64,000 nucleotides of DNA from Cymbomonas tetramitiformis (GCA_001247695.2 LGRX02035411.1:1-64000), one strand, 5' to 3'; counted from the first letter of the stretch, positions 42,960 to 55,030 are shown. A program made the numbers and translations. The notes: generated by a model from the letters alone, not told the origin.

Positions 42960-44295
42960 AAGTCGAGTCCATCAAACGCATCGTCGACATGAGCTTTGAC
43001 CACTACGAGCTCACCCCACAGCATCCTCCACTCTCCCCTCCACCCTGCGTGCCCCTTGGCCACTGCCTGGTGGTGTTTGGTGGTGTTGCAGCCCTCATCC
43101 CACCGCTTTTCCTCTCTGCTTTCGCGCTTGTGTGCGGCGGAGTGGAGGCACATCTCATCTTCCACCTTCGCCTCTCTCAGAGTGCCCGCGTCACCGCACG
43201 CGCTCTGGTGGTGCCGCCCGCCCACCCTCGCCCCGCACCGCATGGGCGTCGGTTGACCGCATCCTGGCGGCGCTCGACTTCATCCACCATCGAGAGCTAC
43301 GCCGCCATCCACCCTCGACCGTTGGAGCCTAGGATTGCCGGCTGGCCTGCGGGAGTAGCTTATCCCCGCAGCACATGCATGGGCGTAAGCCCCTAGAGCA
43401 CGCATCTAGAGACCAACGCAGGCGAAGCCACACTAGTTGGGTTGAAAAAGACCCCTTTGGGTCTCACAAGATGTATGTTTCCTTAGGGTTTCGCCTTTGT
43501 GCTTGCCGTAGGATGTTAGGCCTGGCCTGGCAAGTTGGCATCGTGGCACCTCACACCTTCAGGGTGAGGTGGTGTCATGGGGAGACAGACTTTCGCCCCC
43601 CCCATAAAATGGGAGTGACTGTCTCTTCCTGTTTCACCCCTCGCCGTGTAGTGTCACTTGCATCTTGCCTGCCGTCAGTTCCGTCCGATAATAAAACACC
43701 TAAGTTATTTTATTATCTCATCTTAGACTGTGATATGCGGAGTGGCCTCTGCCTCCCACTCGTTGTTTCTTGCCGGGTTGGCCTATATATATCCACCCTT
43801 TGTGTATATGTATTTCGGCCTTCCCGTCATTTTGAACCGATATGGCACACCGCGTCCAAGGCATAATATGTTGTGCAAGGGTCTGCAAACATGTTGCAAG
43901 CTTGAAAATATGTGCAGGGTGTATTGTTATCACAATGCATTGCCATCGTTATGCTGGAAACGCCGAACATTACTCCCATCTTGCCAATTTGGCTACCATG
44001 TATTTTGCACGCGTTTCAGTGAAATTTTAGGGTTCCAGGCGCATACCAACCTGTTTCCCTACGGCATTGTTCTGTTCACCCCAGAATACAAGCATATATT
44101 AAGAGGTTGTACTAAGAGCACAACTAATAAGTTGTGCACCGTTCTACTACTATTAATTTTCATCATCTGCGATAGAGCCATCATCTGTCCCACACTCCTG
44201 CAACATGCACAGGATACATCGTATTCAACGAGACGAGACGAGACGAGACGAGACGATACGAGACGAGAAGACAATACACAGTAGCTTCACACCTC

Positions 44296-46645
44296 TTATC
44301 GCCGTCGTGCGTTCGTTGCCTTCCCACGTTTGGCATATGTGCTCCTCATGCCACCACGCATATGCTTCTGGAAGCAGTCACTAAGACAGACATGCACATA
44401 GCATGTTTGGCAATACGTTCTGCAACTGGTTTCTGTCACACACCCTGCAACCTTACAAGAGCTCCGGGTAGGAACGGCGTCACCAGCCACGTCTTCTGCG
44501 TAACGTGCCCACACTGGTTTGCACACTTTCGTCCCGTCAAATGAATGACCAAAGCGCGCTCGGTTGCGACCTGCGCCCTCATCCAACTCGTCCGCACGTT
44601 CCAAAAAATATTCTGGCAGCTCCAAAGAAGAGTCAAGCAAGGGGCGGTCGCCCCCGTGGAACTCTCGATAATACAAGTGGGCTGTAGTAACGGCTTCGCG
44701 AAATAAACCTTTGTAGTGTACCATCCAAGGACGGTAGGTGGTCAGCTCATTCTCGATATGCTGCAGCTACTGGTCAAAGACATCTGTGCCAGTCTTCAAA
44801 ACGTCATAGTCCTGCATATATCGATACAACACAAGTCCGCTCAGTACTTATGAGCTGCGCCTATGAACTATTGCAACAAGAAAACCACGCGAAGGACACA
44901 CACCTTTTTTAGTGCAGGTCTGAAAATATCGATGTATTCCTTCCTCGTTTTATCCCAACGCGCCACTGTGTCACCATTCTCAGGGGTTGGTGATGCATGA
45001 TAGTTGCTAATAAAGTAAACAAGTTTATTATCTTGATACCCTGTCAAAAGCAACTCGACGTCACCCACTTTCGTAGTGGCACTAGCAAAAGAACCCCGTG
45101 CATCGTCGACAGTGATCGCTGGGACCCACTTCGCCTTGCTGGTACCAGTTGGGGGGAGCTTCGTCCGCCCATCACATCTGTTGAGCTGCGTGGTTCCAAG
45201 AAAGTTGAGCCCCTTCTCCTTGCACCACACAGCAAGTTGGTCACTACTATATGCGTTATCAGTGCCCAGGTTGTGCCCAAGAAACAAGCCGTTCGCCATA
45301 GGCAAACCGTTGGTCACAAGGCGCTGACAAATATCAAACATCTTCCCCTTGTCGCTTTTCGCCACCATGTTTTCTTTGGAACGATGCATTTCGAACCAAA
45401 GAGGGATACCGGTGCTCGCTTCGTTCAGGGCGTACTGCTTGTTGTGACGCTGTTTGGGCTTGTCCTTATTGTAACACTTGGCAGCACCTTCACTATCCTT
45501 CCCTTCCATTTTCTCACCGCAGCTCTCATCGATCGTCACATCCTGCTTAGGGCGATAGCAAGCAACCAAGTTAGCGTTGAAAGCAGTCGTGCACAACTCG
45601 CGGCTTGTATAAGTTGTCGTAGTTTGGGCTGTCCTCGCCAGTCGGGAGCTTTTTCTTCTCCGCGTTATTGCTGTTATCCGCTGCATGAAAATACCTCCAA
45701 AACTGTTGAAGCTTACCAGAACTAATCACGTTCGCGATCTGAGGAATCCTGAGGAACTTTCCCCTCAAGCCAGCAGTGGACCAAGGTTGGTAGCCACCCG
45801 TCGTTCGAATTGCAGAATGCAATATTTTCAGTGCGTGCGCGCGCAGCATAGTCGACAGAGAGGGGGACTCGTATGCCCTATGCTTCCCCGCATCCTTGAA
45901 GCGCTTGTGGGCTTGAACAGTGGGTGTGACCTCCCCAGCCTGTTTCTGGGTGGCATAGAGCTCCGACTGCTCTAGGAGGAAGTCCCAGAGAGAACGCCAT
46001 CTCTGACTCGTCGCTCCGCGAGTCTCACGTTGGGGATACGTGCCGGGCTTTGAGAGCCACCACAATTCCTCAAAGAAATATGAAACACCCGCATCTGCGG
46101 GAGGCTCCTTCACAAAACCAGAAGTTGCGGTAAAGGAGATGGGGTTGGACTCTTTGGTCTTGCGCGTGTCCCAAACCGGTTTAGTAACGGCGGTTTCAGG
46201 AACACGCTGTCTTGGAACGTTCGCGCTTGCAGCGGGGCGGGAGCCTGAGGGACCAGCTCCCTGCGGTACACTTTCACGCACAGATGCCTCAGAAGCCAGC
46301 TCGAGTACCCGGCTCCTCAAAAGGCGTGTTGTCTGACGATGGGTCTTCCACTTCCTCACTCGCTGAGGCAGAGTTGTCGACGTCGCTCAACTCGTAGGCC
46401 CACGAGTTATCCTTCACTTCTGCAGTCGAACATATCCACTTTTTAATGCTTGTCTCAGGCAAATTGTATTCAGTCCCATCGGTGTACCGCACAACCCAAT
46501 GTCCCGGCTTGTGAGAAGATCTCTTCTTCACGACTCCGCGAAAGAACTTTCCCGGCTCTTCTTGAACGTCAAAGAAGGACAAGGGCGCCTTGAGTACCTT
46601 GCCAACAAGGTTCTCAGCAGATCTTACAGCCCGTTTCAAGGACAT
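44296..46645 (-). pseudogene. piggyBac-type transposase with Tudor-like N-terminus, decayed
   Basis: N-terminal part (46645-46320): FFRGVVKKRS...WVVRYTDGTEYNLPETSI, a Tudor/Agenet-like fold. A frameshift near 46320 and another near 45590 precede the catalytic core: QDVTIDES (first Asp), GTDNAYSSDQL (second Asp) and FLGTTQLNRC. A GT-AG intron (44903-44812) leads to GTDVFDQ (third Asp), followed at once by an in-frame TAG (44767-44769). The rest is open and includes LTTYRPWMVHYKGLF and a C-terminal Cys/His-rich domain (CKVAGC...CRTYCQTC...C...CF), as in piggyBac transposases. I could not find matching terminal repeats or flanking TTAA pairs. Inactive in cis. Confidence 0.85.
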
Positions 46646-46880
46646 CGTGCAAATCTACACGAGATGAATCCAATTTACATCATGCAGTTAGGGTACGGCC
46701 GACAGAGACCTAAGGAAGACTAACTCTGAGTGAGGCTCGGGGTGGTAAAATAGCCCCGTTCTATAATTATAATTATAAAATAGTGCCCGGCATGCCCCGC
46801 ACGCTCAAGGATGGGTGTTGGGGCATGTGTCTGTCGCGTGGCGGGAACTTTAACCGCCGGGAAGGGGGTGAACTGATCGA

Positions 46881-48383
46881 TTACGTCCGGGGGGGAGTAA
46901 ATCGATCGATTAAAATGTCGTTTCCGCGTGAGATTCTAGTATAGGAGTTAATATAAGCTTTGTTTGGGCTGTTTCCAGCTTTGGCTGCCCAATCCGTGAG
47001 GGTGTCATAGAAGGTGATTTGTTCATCTTGAAGAGTAGCATTGTTCATGTAACCACTGGCTACGTAGAGCTCAAATCCTTTCTTACCCACAAATTTTATC
47101 ATTACGGCTCTCTTTGCGGTACCATCAGTTCTCGTGACAGATGGAGCCAGAGGCAGGGTTTTCGGGTTCCACAGAATCATTGATCTGATCGAGGCATTTT
47201 CATCAACAAATGACGTGCGAAACTGAATGCCTTTTTGGGTTAACCCCTTAGTTGCGGTTGGAATTTTTTGCAAAAATATGTGGTTTGGGGACAATTCAAA
47301 GTATTGCGTGATCATGGCCGCATGCACGCATGCGACATCATGTATGTTATAGAAGACCATCAAATAAGCCACAACGAATCATGGTATAGCTATATCTATC
47401 GTATATCTCGAGATATATGGATTATCCAACCAAAATTTTGAGTATTTTGAGCATAGAAATTACGCATGCGTCTTGTGTACGATGCGTGACTGCAGTCTTA
47501 TTGACTTGTATCATGGTAAAATATCGCGGAAATTAACATGTTAGACTATCCCTAATCCATAGTACGCATTGATACCGCCCAATGTGCCAAAAAATACCAA
47601 AAATTGCCCCAAAAAACACCGAAAAAACACTTGGATTCAAATGTTTTCCTCACTTAAGAAATGTTTTCCATACTTAAGCTAAAACTCAGGTGATTTTGCT
47701 CATAAAATGAGACTATGTGGTGATATAATACCCCATGTTGCATGTGAGACTGGCGTTGGGATCCATTTCTATCGTATATTTCCACATGGCCACGTATATG
47801 CTTACCAATACGGGATGTTTATGGCTTGGTTAGCTACTTTTCAAAGCCAAATTTAAGCGCAAAATGACACAAATAGACAAATTTGGGTTTGGAAATACTA
47901 ACACGTGAGAGATATATCGCACTAGTATCTGTGCTATACTATTGGTTAACCTGTAGCCATATATCATGAGTGCACGCACAAACCTTACAATATTCGATGC
48001 GCCAACCGCACATATGCAGTTTCATGGTAAGCCACGCTCTCATTTTCGAGGCCTTGTTGAGAATTCTCAACGTGTCGCAGCTAAGGGGTTATGAGTGTTT
48101 TAACTAATGCTAATTTTTCACTGTTTATTTTTGTTTCTGAAACACATACAATGTCCGCTCTGCCATCTATCATTAGATTACAAATCGTTTCAAGTTTTAT
48201 GAGACTGCATTTTACTTCCTGTGCGTGTCTTAAACCCCTGAGGTTCATTCCCATTATCTTGATGTTATTTGATAATTGGGCTTGCTGCAGGCTTTCTAGT
48301 CTCCCTATTTCAGTTTGTTGCAATTTCCCTCTGTTGTTTCTGACTTGATGTAAGCATCTCCCCATTTTGTCATATTCATTCAC
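46881..48383 (-). pseudogene. LINE-type apurinic endonuclease domain, split
   Basis: 48383-48081 has IKIMGMNLRGLRHAQEV and DGRADIVCVSETKINSEKL, the opening of an exonuclease-endonuclease-phosphatase domain (the ETK Glu is the metal ligand). After about 0.8 kb of unrelated sequence it resumes at about 47290-46960 with SIRSMILWNP...KRAVMIKFV...FELYVASGYMNN. Reverse transcriptase sequence, expected next, is absent: homology stops near 46955, just before the piggyBac region. So an internal insertion and a 3' truncation or replacement are both present. Confidence 0.65.
47290..48080. other. Unassigned insertion inside the endonuclease domain
   Basis: Non-coding A/T-rich DNA that separates two parts of one domain. 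I did not find convincing terminal repeats or target duplication, so its type is unknown. Confidence 0.5.
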
Positions 48384-50138
48384 AAAGTCGAAGGTGGTGT
48401 TGACACATTTGGTTTTGTAAACCTTCCTCTTGTGTTTGCGGGAAGATTTTTCTCATTTGCCCATATTGAGGGTTTTTATCAGCACATTTGATGTTTGGGT
48501 CGCTGATCTGTCCAATGGGGGTCCTTAACGCTGAGGCTTTTCGGGGCCGCTTGTCTTGTATACCATTGGTTCTGTCGGCAACCGTCAGCAGATGCCTAAG
48601 CTCGTCTCTGACCAAAGAGATAGCAAAATCATTCTCCCGTTTTGTAGTTCTACAGGTGTTCTCATTTTTCAGAAGCATTTTAATGTTGAGTTTGTTCAAA
48701 TCATGTAACAGATCTCTGGCACATTGGTCTGTGGAGTGATACCTCCAAGTACGAATAATGTTTGTTGCTTTTTGTGCTATGATGAAATTCAAGATTCCCG
48801 AGTTATTTGGGTGTTTACCAAAGCTTAAGTTAATGAAACATTGTTTTATCTCATTGTCAAGTGTGAGGGGATGCTTGTTTCCCAAAATTTTGCTTGAATG
48901 CCATTAGCACAGTATATGATAGTCTTTTGAGGAACAAGGTGAAGAAAGACATACCAGATCCCATCGACGTTTGATATATAGGTAGTGTTTGTGTGATCTG
49001 ATTGTCTGGGTGTGCAATGATAAGAACCATGAGTTTTCTTGATATTAGTGCTGACTTCCTCCAAGTTTGTTAGTAGTGGCCAGTTCAGTCCGAAGTGAGC
49101 GACAATGTTGTTCATATGATGAAGGGTGAGTGCCCCTTTTCGGGTGATTCTTCCAGGTTGGGAGGAAGGGTTATTTTGGGGGGGTTCCACTATCACCAAT
49201 TCCTCAGGGCAACGAGGTGCCGCATTGTATCCTACATTCAAATCAGCAATGATGATTGGTTTGACTTCCGCCCGCATTTCAAGGCGATATTGTTTAATTT
49301 CACTAAGCATGATGTCATGTCCTGTGGGTCCTTTTCTGAGATCTCTGTCTAAGTATTCTTCGAAGGGGAGGGCTTGCGCCTCTCTGTTCCATTGAGCCCA
49401 TCTGAACGTTGTTGTTGCAACCCATACCCCGCAGTTGTAACTATCAGTTTGGAATGTTTCCTTAAAGGTGCGGATGGTAGAGACGTTTCCTTTGAGGGAC
49501 ATTCTTAGGTCTTCCAACCAAACCCTAAGTGGCGAGATAATGGAGTTGATTACCGGCTTTTCAGCCTTTTCGCCAAAGGGGTCATAAACATAAGCAAGGA
49601 TGTCATTTTCTCCTGAAATTTTGATCATCAAGAGTCTCCGGCGGATTGAAGCACAAATCCCAATCTGAGCGTGTTGGTGCTTTTTGAGTTTACTGGTAAC
49701 AATGCCGGTGAAATTATCCTCCTTAATGTTAAGTTTATGAATAAGGTGCTTTAGTTCAATCAAGGCGATGGTGCTAGGGTCACGTGTAGTCATGGCCTCA
49801 CCTACTTGGGTCATGTTGAGCCAGCCTTTGTCAGAAAAAAGGCCTTCTGCGAGGGAAACATTTTTAATAACCTCATTGGTGTAGTCTCCAGCGCCACCTC
49901 TGATCGGCACAATCTTTGATTTTTTGCCTTTCTTCTTGGACTTGGTTCTATGAGGTGATCTCTTATACAAGTATTTTCTTGACAACCACCTATAGAATCG
50001 CTTCCGCCTCAGGGTAAAGTAATGACCGTTTGCTCGTTTCTTGTGGGCCCAGCGGTACGTGGTTCTCGGGCCAGGGGCAAATTTATGATAAATTCTCCAA
50101 ATTTGTATGGTGAGGAAAGCCATCATATGAAAGGTCAT
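48376..50138 (-). pseudogene. LINE ORF with Ulp1-like cysteine protease region
   Basis: 50138-48846 encodes a basic N-terminus (rich in Arg/Lys, for example RSPHRTKSKKKGKKSK). It is followed by a segment with LAYVYDPFGEKAEKP and ETFQTDSYNCGVWVATTTF, matching the Asp and the Gln/Cys end (QTD..NCGV.V) of Ulp1-type (C48) proteases. The usual His before a Trp is not evident. A frame change near 48870 leads to 48885-48376, a basic helical region that runs into the endonuclease domain. A Ulp1-like protease together with an AP endonuclease is known from Dualen-type LINEs of green algae; this is an analogy, since the RT is not available to classify it. Confidence 0.55.
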
Positions 50139-50162
50139 AACCCAAGTGCCTAGGTTGTTTTG

Positions 50163-53100
50163 TGCTGGACTTCGGGTTTAGGCTTAGTTATTATGGGCTC
50201 TGACTAGCCCTAGCCTGACCCTGCATCCTTATCGTGTCCGTGACATCCTAGCACTGTATTGTACAGTAGTACAGTCTTATTTCACTGTCCGGGTATCCGA
50301 GAGCATAAAGCCTCGGCCGGACACTAGTTATCTGATTATCTGTTTGATCTTTAGCCTGCTTAGCCGGACAGTAGTATCTGTCTTTCTCGCAGGTTATGGC
50401 CCGCACCGGCTTTCCGGTGGTTCAGATGGCACACCGCCTTGCTGTTGCCATGTTCGGCTAAGTAGGACGTAGGAGGGGCTGAGCGCCCACTTGGACGGTG
50501 GTGTAAGCATTCTGAGTATGGACTTGTAGCCTGGCGGTGAAGGCGGCACGTATTGTGCTCGCCTTCGCTGCGAAGGAGATCAGTAGTCGCTGGCAAATTT
50601 TATTGCAGTAGTATCGTCGCCTGGGAGTTAATTTTGTATCGTGCGCCACTGGCCCTGGCGAGGTCGCTCCACACGTTACTTGAATTTTGGCCGCTCTCAA
50701 TTTTTCGCTCACGACCTGCTATTTTGTCATCTCTTCATCTGCTGAGACTTCTGCAGGGTACCTGGCCGCTCCGGGAACATTATACCGCCACCCTGACTAG
50801 CTCGGTCCTTTCGCTGTCTTTTAATCATGGTTGCCACTACAGCGAATAGAATGACGCGGTCTCGCGTCCATAGGCTAGAGACTATTTTCGATGATGTGGG
50901 TGCGCAGCACTCTGCCACTCCACAAACGCCGCTGCTCCCAGCTCCAACCACCGCAACTGCAAGAGAGATTTTGGACAAATGTCAGCAACTTGCTCGAGAC
51001 AATTTTGACAGGAAGGTTGCGAAGGTGGTTGCTGCCAAAATTCTCGGAGACAAATCGGAACGCTTCGCTGGAACGGAGACAGACGCAGTTGACGTTTTTT
51101 CGCAGCTCATGCATGAGTTGCGCACGCAATTTCTGCTCCAGTCACAAGCATTTGCTCCCCTCTTTGACCTGGCTAACATGGCTGTTGAGGCTAGGCATGA
51201 GGCGAATGAGCTGCTGCTCTCGGCTTTGACTTTTCTGGCTCGGCCTGGCTCGCCTGCTCGTGATTGGCTTGAGGCCTCTGGGTCTGACGTTCCTGGAGAT
51301 GGCAAGCGTGCTGCCCTAGAGGTGGTACGCATGCTCCAGGAACGCTCAGAGCCCTTTGACTCTTTTGAATCGCTGCTGGCGGTTCGCATCCCCAGCAGCG
51401 GGGATCCTGACCGTGGAATCTGTGAGTTCAATGGCCTGTTGCGGGACGTTCAGCGTTCCCACAACTTGCCCGAGGACGCGGTGAAGCGGCTCTGTATCGT
51501 GACTTGGCTAATTCTCTGGCTCGGGCTGACCAGCGGCAGGGAGTGTCTCTTCTGACTATCCAGGCTCGTGTGCGGGAGCAGTTCCGCCACGGCCTGAAAG
51601 TCTCTGACACCCCTGTTTCTGCTCTGTCATTCGGCGATGGCGCGTCTGACCTGGCTGCGGCGTTGTCCAGCCTGCAGAAGCAGCTGGAGCGCATGCAGCA
51701 GGACATTCGTGACCTGAAGCGGCAGAAGCGGGAAGGGTCACCGCCTACGGGCAAACACCTTCCCCGCTCTGCTGCTAAGCATCATCGTGCTGGTGTTAAA
51801 CCACTTGGCACCGCTCCTCCTGTCTCATTTGACAAGAAGAGCGGTGCCTTCGTGCCTCACTGCAGAAATGCAGAGTGTGCACAGAGTGGTTTGAAGCACT
51901 GGCATGCTGAATGCCCCAACGGCGGTCCTCAGTCTGCCCACTATTGCGGTGCAGTTGAGGACTATGAGTCTGACTGTCTGGCTGTTCGTTTCCAGCGGTT
52001 CTATGACGCTGGGGACGAACATGCCTTTGAGTCGCTCTGCACTATGGAGGGCCGTCCAGAGGTGTGTGAGCTGTCCGCACATTCATTTGTGACAGCTGAG
52101 CCCACCTCTCTGCGGCACTTTCAGGATGCGGCGGCTTCCGCCACCGTGCCTGACGATGACGGCATGGCTCAGTTTGGTCTGGCCACGTTCCACTCGGGTG
52201 CTCGGGACTCGATGCCGCCACCGCCTGCGGTTCGGCATCCCTCTGCACTCGTGGCTGGTGGTGTGCCTGCGGCTCATGACCCGCCGGTGGTTATCCCTGA
52301 CCCTCTTGGCTTGCCTGACTCTGTCCCGTCGCTCCAGCTTGGCATCTCCGACTCTGCACCGGCTCCGATGTTTGCTGGCATGAGGATTGAGGCTTCTGAC
52401 ATTGGCTCTGAAGTCTCTGACGATGACCACGGCTCTCACACTGGCTCTGACGGCGGGCAGCAATTGACTTTTGGCTCCTTCGGCATTCTTGAGCGTGGCT
52501 CTGACTCTGACCTTCCTGACGGGGGAGCATCGCCAGTGGCCAGCCTGACTCCAGTGTGCCGTCCGCGGACTCCGCCGAGCTTTCTCCGATGTGCATTTAT
52601 GACATCTTTGCTGTGCTGCTCCTTAATGGCCAGCGCTACGGCGTCACTGGTTACCGTGGGCGGTGGTGACAGGGGCCTGGTTGAGCCCGGAGCCACCGTC
52701 CGTCGGTCTGCTGGAGATCTCTTTGCTTCGGTTCCGCCGCTTGGTTCTCTGGACATCCGTGATTGGCCGCCAGATGATGGGTTTCTTATGTCTTCTTCTT
52801 CAATGCTCAAGTCAAACCGCCGTGGGGTTCTACTTATTTTTGTTCTTCGGTGGTTTTGGAATCTTTGCGATCTTCTGTTACTTTGCTTTCTGCTACGGAT
52901 CCACCTTGCCCGCTTGGGTCTGGTGGTGCTCAATTTGTACCGAGCAGCTTACAATTCACTTCGGGATTCTTCTGTGCTTATATCCCGACCGCTGAACTCA
53001 GCCCTGCTGACCAGCCTCAAGGTGGCTGAGTTTCCTATCAATTATCCTGGCAGCTTGATTAGCTTTAGCCCAGTAGTGGGATGACCGGGTCAAGACCCCG

Positions 53101-53451
53101 GCACCCAGCTAGCAGTGATCGGTTTCCACCGAAGTGGGTGTTTGTTTATTATTTCGTGGCTGTTTTATCCTGTACCTGCTTTGCTAGGCAGTCACACCCA
53201 CGGGTGGTGTGCTGGACTTCGGGTTTAGGCTTAGTTATTATGGGCTCTGACTAGCCCTAGCCTGACCCTGCATCCTTATCGTGTCCGTGACATCCTAGCA
53301 CTGTACTGTACAGTAGTACAGTACAGTAGTACAGTCTTATTTCACTGTCCGGGTATCCGAGAGCATAAAGCCTCGGCCGGACACTAGTTATCTGATTATC
53401 TGTTTGATCTTTAGCCTGCTTAGCCGGACAGTAGTATCTGTCTTTCTCACA
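50163..53451 (+). mobile_element. gag-only LTR retrotransposon (3.3 kb)
   Basis: LTRs 50163-50391 and 53210-53451 (the second has an extra GTACAGTA duplication) start TGCTGGACTTCGGG and end CTC(G/A)CA. TTTTG flanks both sides (50158-50162, 53452-53456). GGTTATGGCCC follows the 5' LTR. The interior holds one gag-like reading region and no protease, RT or integrase, so it must depend on another element. The left junction lies directly beyond the LINE fragment. Confidence 0.92.
50827..53084 (+). CDS. Gag-like protein of the 50163 element, one frameshift
   Basis: Starts MVATTANRMTRSRVHRLE. An alpha-helical region (to about 51480) resembles a capsid. The frame then shifts near 51480 into LANSLARADQRQG, with a coiled-coil segment (LAAALSSLQKQLERMQQDI). 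A zinc-knuckle-like CRNAEC...KHWHAEC follows near 51865, then a long acidic Ser/Asp/Pro-rich tail with many SDSD-type runs and a hydrophobic end. The shift may be a mutation or a programmed +1 event; the frame is open for hundreds of codons on each side. No enzymatic domain is recognised. Confidence 0.6.
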
Positions 53452-54304
53452 TTTTGTTGCATATAGCAGGTGCAACAATGAGCCATGTCATCATGACTTG
53501 AAAGAATGTTTAAAGCAACGCCTCTTGATTTGGGGTCTATGGGAAGATTGATGTGAAAGCTGATAATATAGTAATATATAAGCTTGCACTGTAAAATGTC
53601 AAGGCAGTGAGGCAGGGTTTCTCGGTTCGGCTAAGTCAGATTAAACTGGGAGATACACGGTTTTAAGCTGGCGGACGGACCGTGACACACGAGCGGAGAA
53701 AACAGCAGGCGCTGCAAGTGACATCCGAGCAGGCGAGGGGTGACACAGGGCACCACAGACCTCCCCCCGTATGGGGGGTGAAAGTCAGTGTTCCCATGAC
53801 ACCACCTCACCCCGAAGGTGGGAGGTGCACTGCAGGGCCAGCCGGTACTCCCGGGCAGGCGGCTAGTAGAAATGTAATGTTCTCTAGTTACATGCTAAAT
53901 CGTGATGCGCCAATTGAGGGTCTCAATCCAGGGTTTGGGCAGGTTCCAGGCGGTGGCGGCGTCATTCCCAATGGTGAAAGGTGTCGAGCGCCAAGTAATC
54001 AACGTTCAACCAATGCCTGTGCGATGCCAAAGCCAAAAACGGCCGGGCACCACCAGAGCAAGTGTGCCGTTGAGGAGGGGGTGAGGAGGACGAAGGCGAA
54101 AAATGCGGTGAAGGGATGTGGTTGAGCGCATGGGAAAAGGCTCGAAAGGGACGATGGTGAAGGGTGAAGTGTGCGTGACAACAGCACCAAACACCACCAG
54201 ATGGCGACCAGGGAGCGCATAAGGTGAAGGTGAGGGAAGCGGAGGGATGAGGTCGAAAGAGTCAAAGCACTCGTTGTCGATGGTGAACGCGATGGACTCG
54301 AGCT

Positions 54305-54337
54305 TGGTGTCTGGTGCGCAAACACCACCAGACACCA
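54305..54337 (-). other. Perfect 12-bp hairpin in LTR element copy 2
   Basis: TGGTGTCTGGTG (54305-54316) pairs with CACCAGACACCA (54326-54337) across a 9-nt loop; same stem as 42927-42959. Confidence 0.9.
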
Positions 54338-54861
54338 CCACACCATAGCCAATGGTAGAATGTCGCCGATGTACTCGAAAGGAGTGCAACGCTGAACGAA
54401 CAGCGGCCATACGCGCACGCTGAGGCCCAGTGGACATGGTCGCTGACCACTGACTGCTGACTGCAAAATCTGCGAACCCAAAATTAGGGTTCCCAAGCGA
54501 AAAGCGAACTTCTCGCAAAATCAAGCAAATCAAACGATGAAAGGGTCAAATCGGGGTAGATTCTCGCGGGGAAAACGTCGGTGAAGTCAAAAACGTCGTG
54601 CGGTAAACTTTTTTCCCGCCAGGAGCGGTGCTGCTGGCCAGATAGTCGAGAGCGCGTTTGGGTTCTTGGTGTCAACGTAACTTTCCGTAAAATTAACTAA
54701 ATCGAGCGATGTAAAAGTGAAATTGGGGTCAAATGTCACGAGGAAACCGCCGGTGAGGTCAAAATAGTCGTGCGGTAAACTATTTCTCCGGCAGTAGAGG
54801 TGCTGCTTTCCAGAGGTTGAAGATCACAAAGGAATTGTCGGTTCTAGTTGAATGGTAACGC

Positions 54862-55030
54862 ACAAAAAAGTGCGCTGTAGTGTCGGTACTAAGGTAAATG
54901 TCGGTACTAAAAAATGTCGGTACTAGGGTGACCTATGCGAAGGCAAGGAGGTCGAATGTCGGGTTGAAGTGTCGGTACTAGGTTGAAGTGTCGGTACTAA
55001 TAGAAATGTCGGTACTAATTTGAAGTGTCG
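54862..55030. repeat. TGTCGGTACTA repeat in leader of copy 2
   Basis: Seven or so copies of GTGTCGGTACTA / ATGTCGGTACTA with variable spacing. They lie between the 5' LTR and the shared reading frame. No counterpart in copy 1. Confidence 0.8.

Larger units (their letters stand above)
42129..43829 (+). mobile_element. Non-autonomous LTR retrotransposon, copy 1 (1,701 bp)
   Basis: LTRs 42129-42382 and 43575-43829 differ at a handful of bases. The element is flanked by TTTTG on both sides (42124-42128, 43830-43834), a 5-bp target duplication. LTRs start TCATGGGG and end CCCGTCA. GGTTATGGGC follows the 5' LTR and GGGTGAGGTGGTG precedes the 3' LTR. The interior encodes no reverse transcriptase. 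A frame at 42773-43396 includes QRARMAAVRDALASLRAHR and VVSGGAYAPDTK, shared with the element at 53549, so the interior is either a vestigial coding region or conserved RNA. Confidence 0.92.

Noticed and set aside
44224..44275. GAGACGAGACGAGACG run as a coding feature
   Set aside because: It is a simple GAGAC microsatellite near the end of the piggyBac region with no gene around it.
44098..46852. TTAA sites at 44098 and 46849 as ends of the piggyBac element
   Set aside because: Sequences next to these TTAA sites are not inverted repeats of each other, so the element ends remain unknown.
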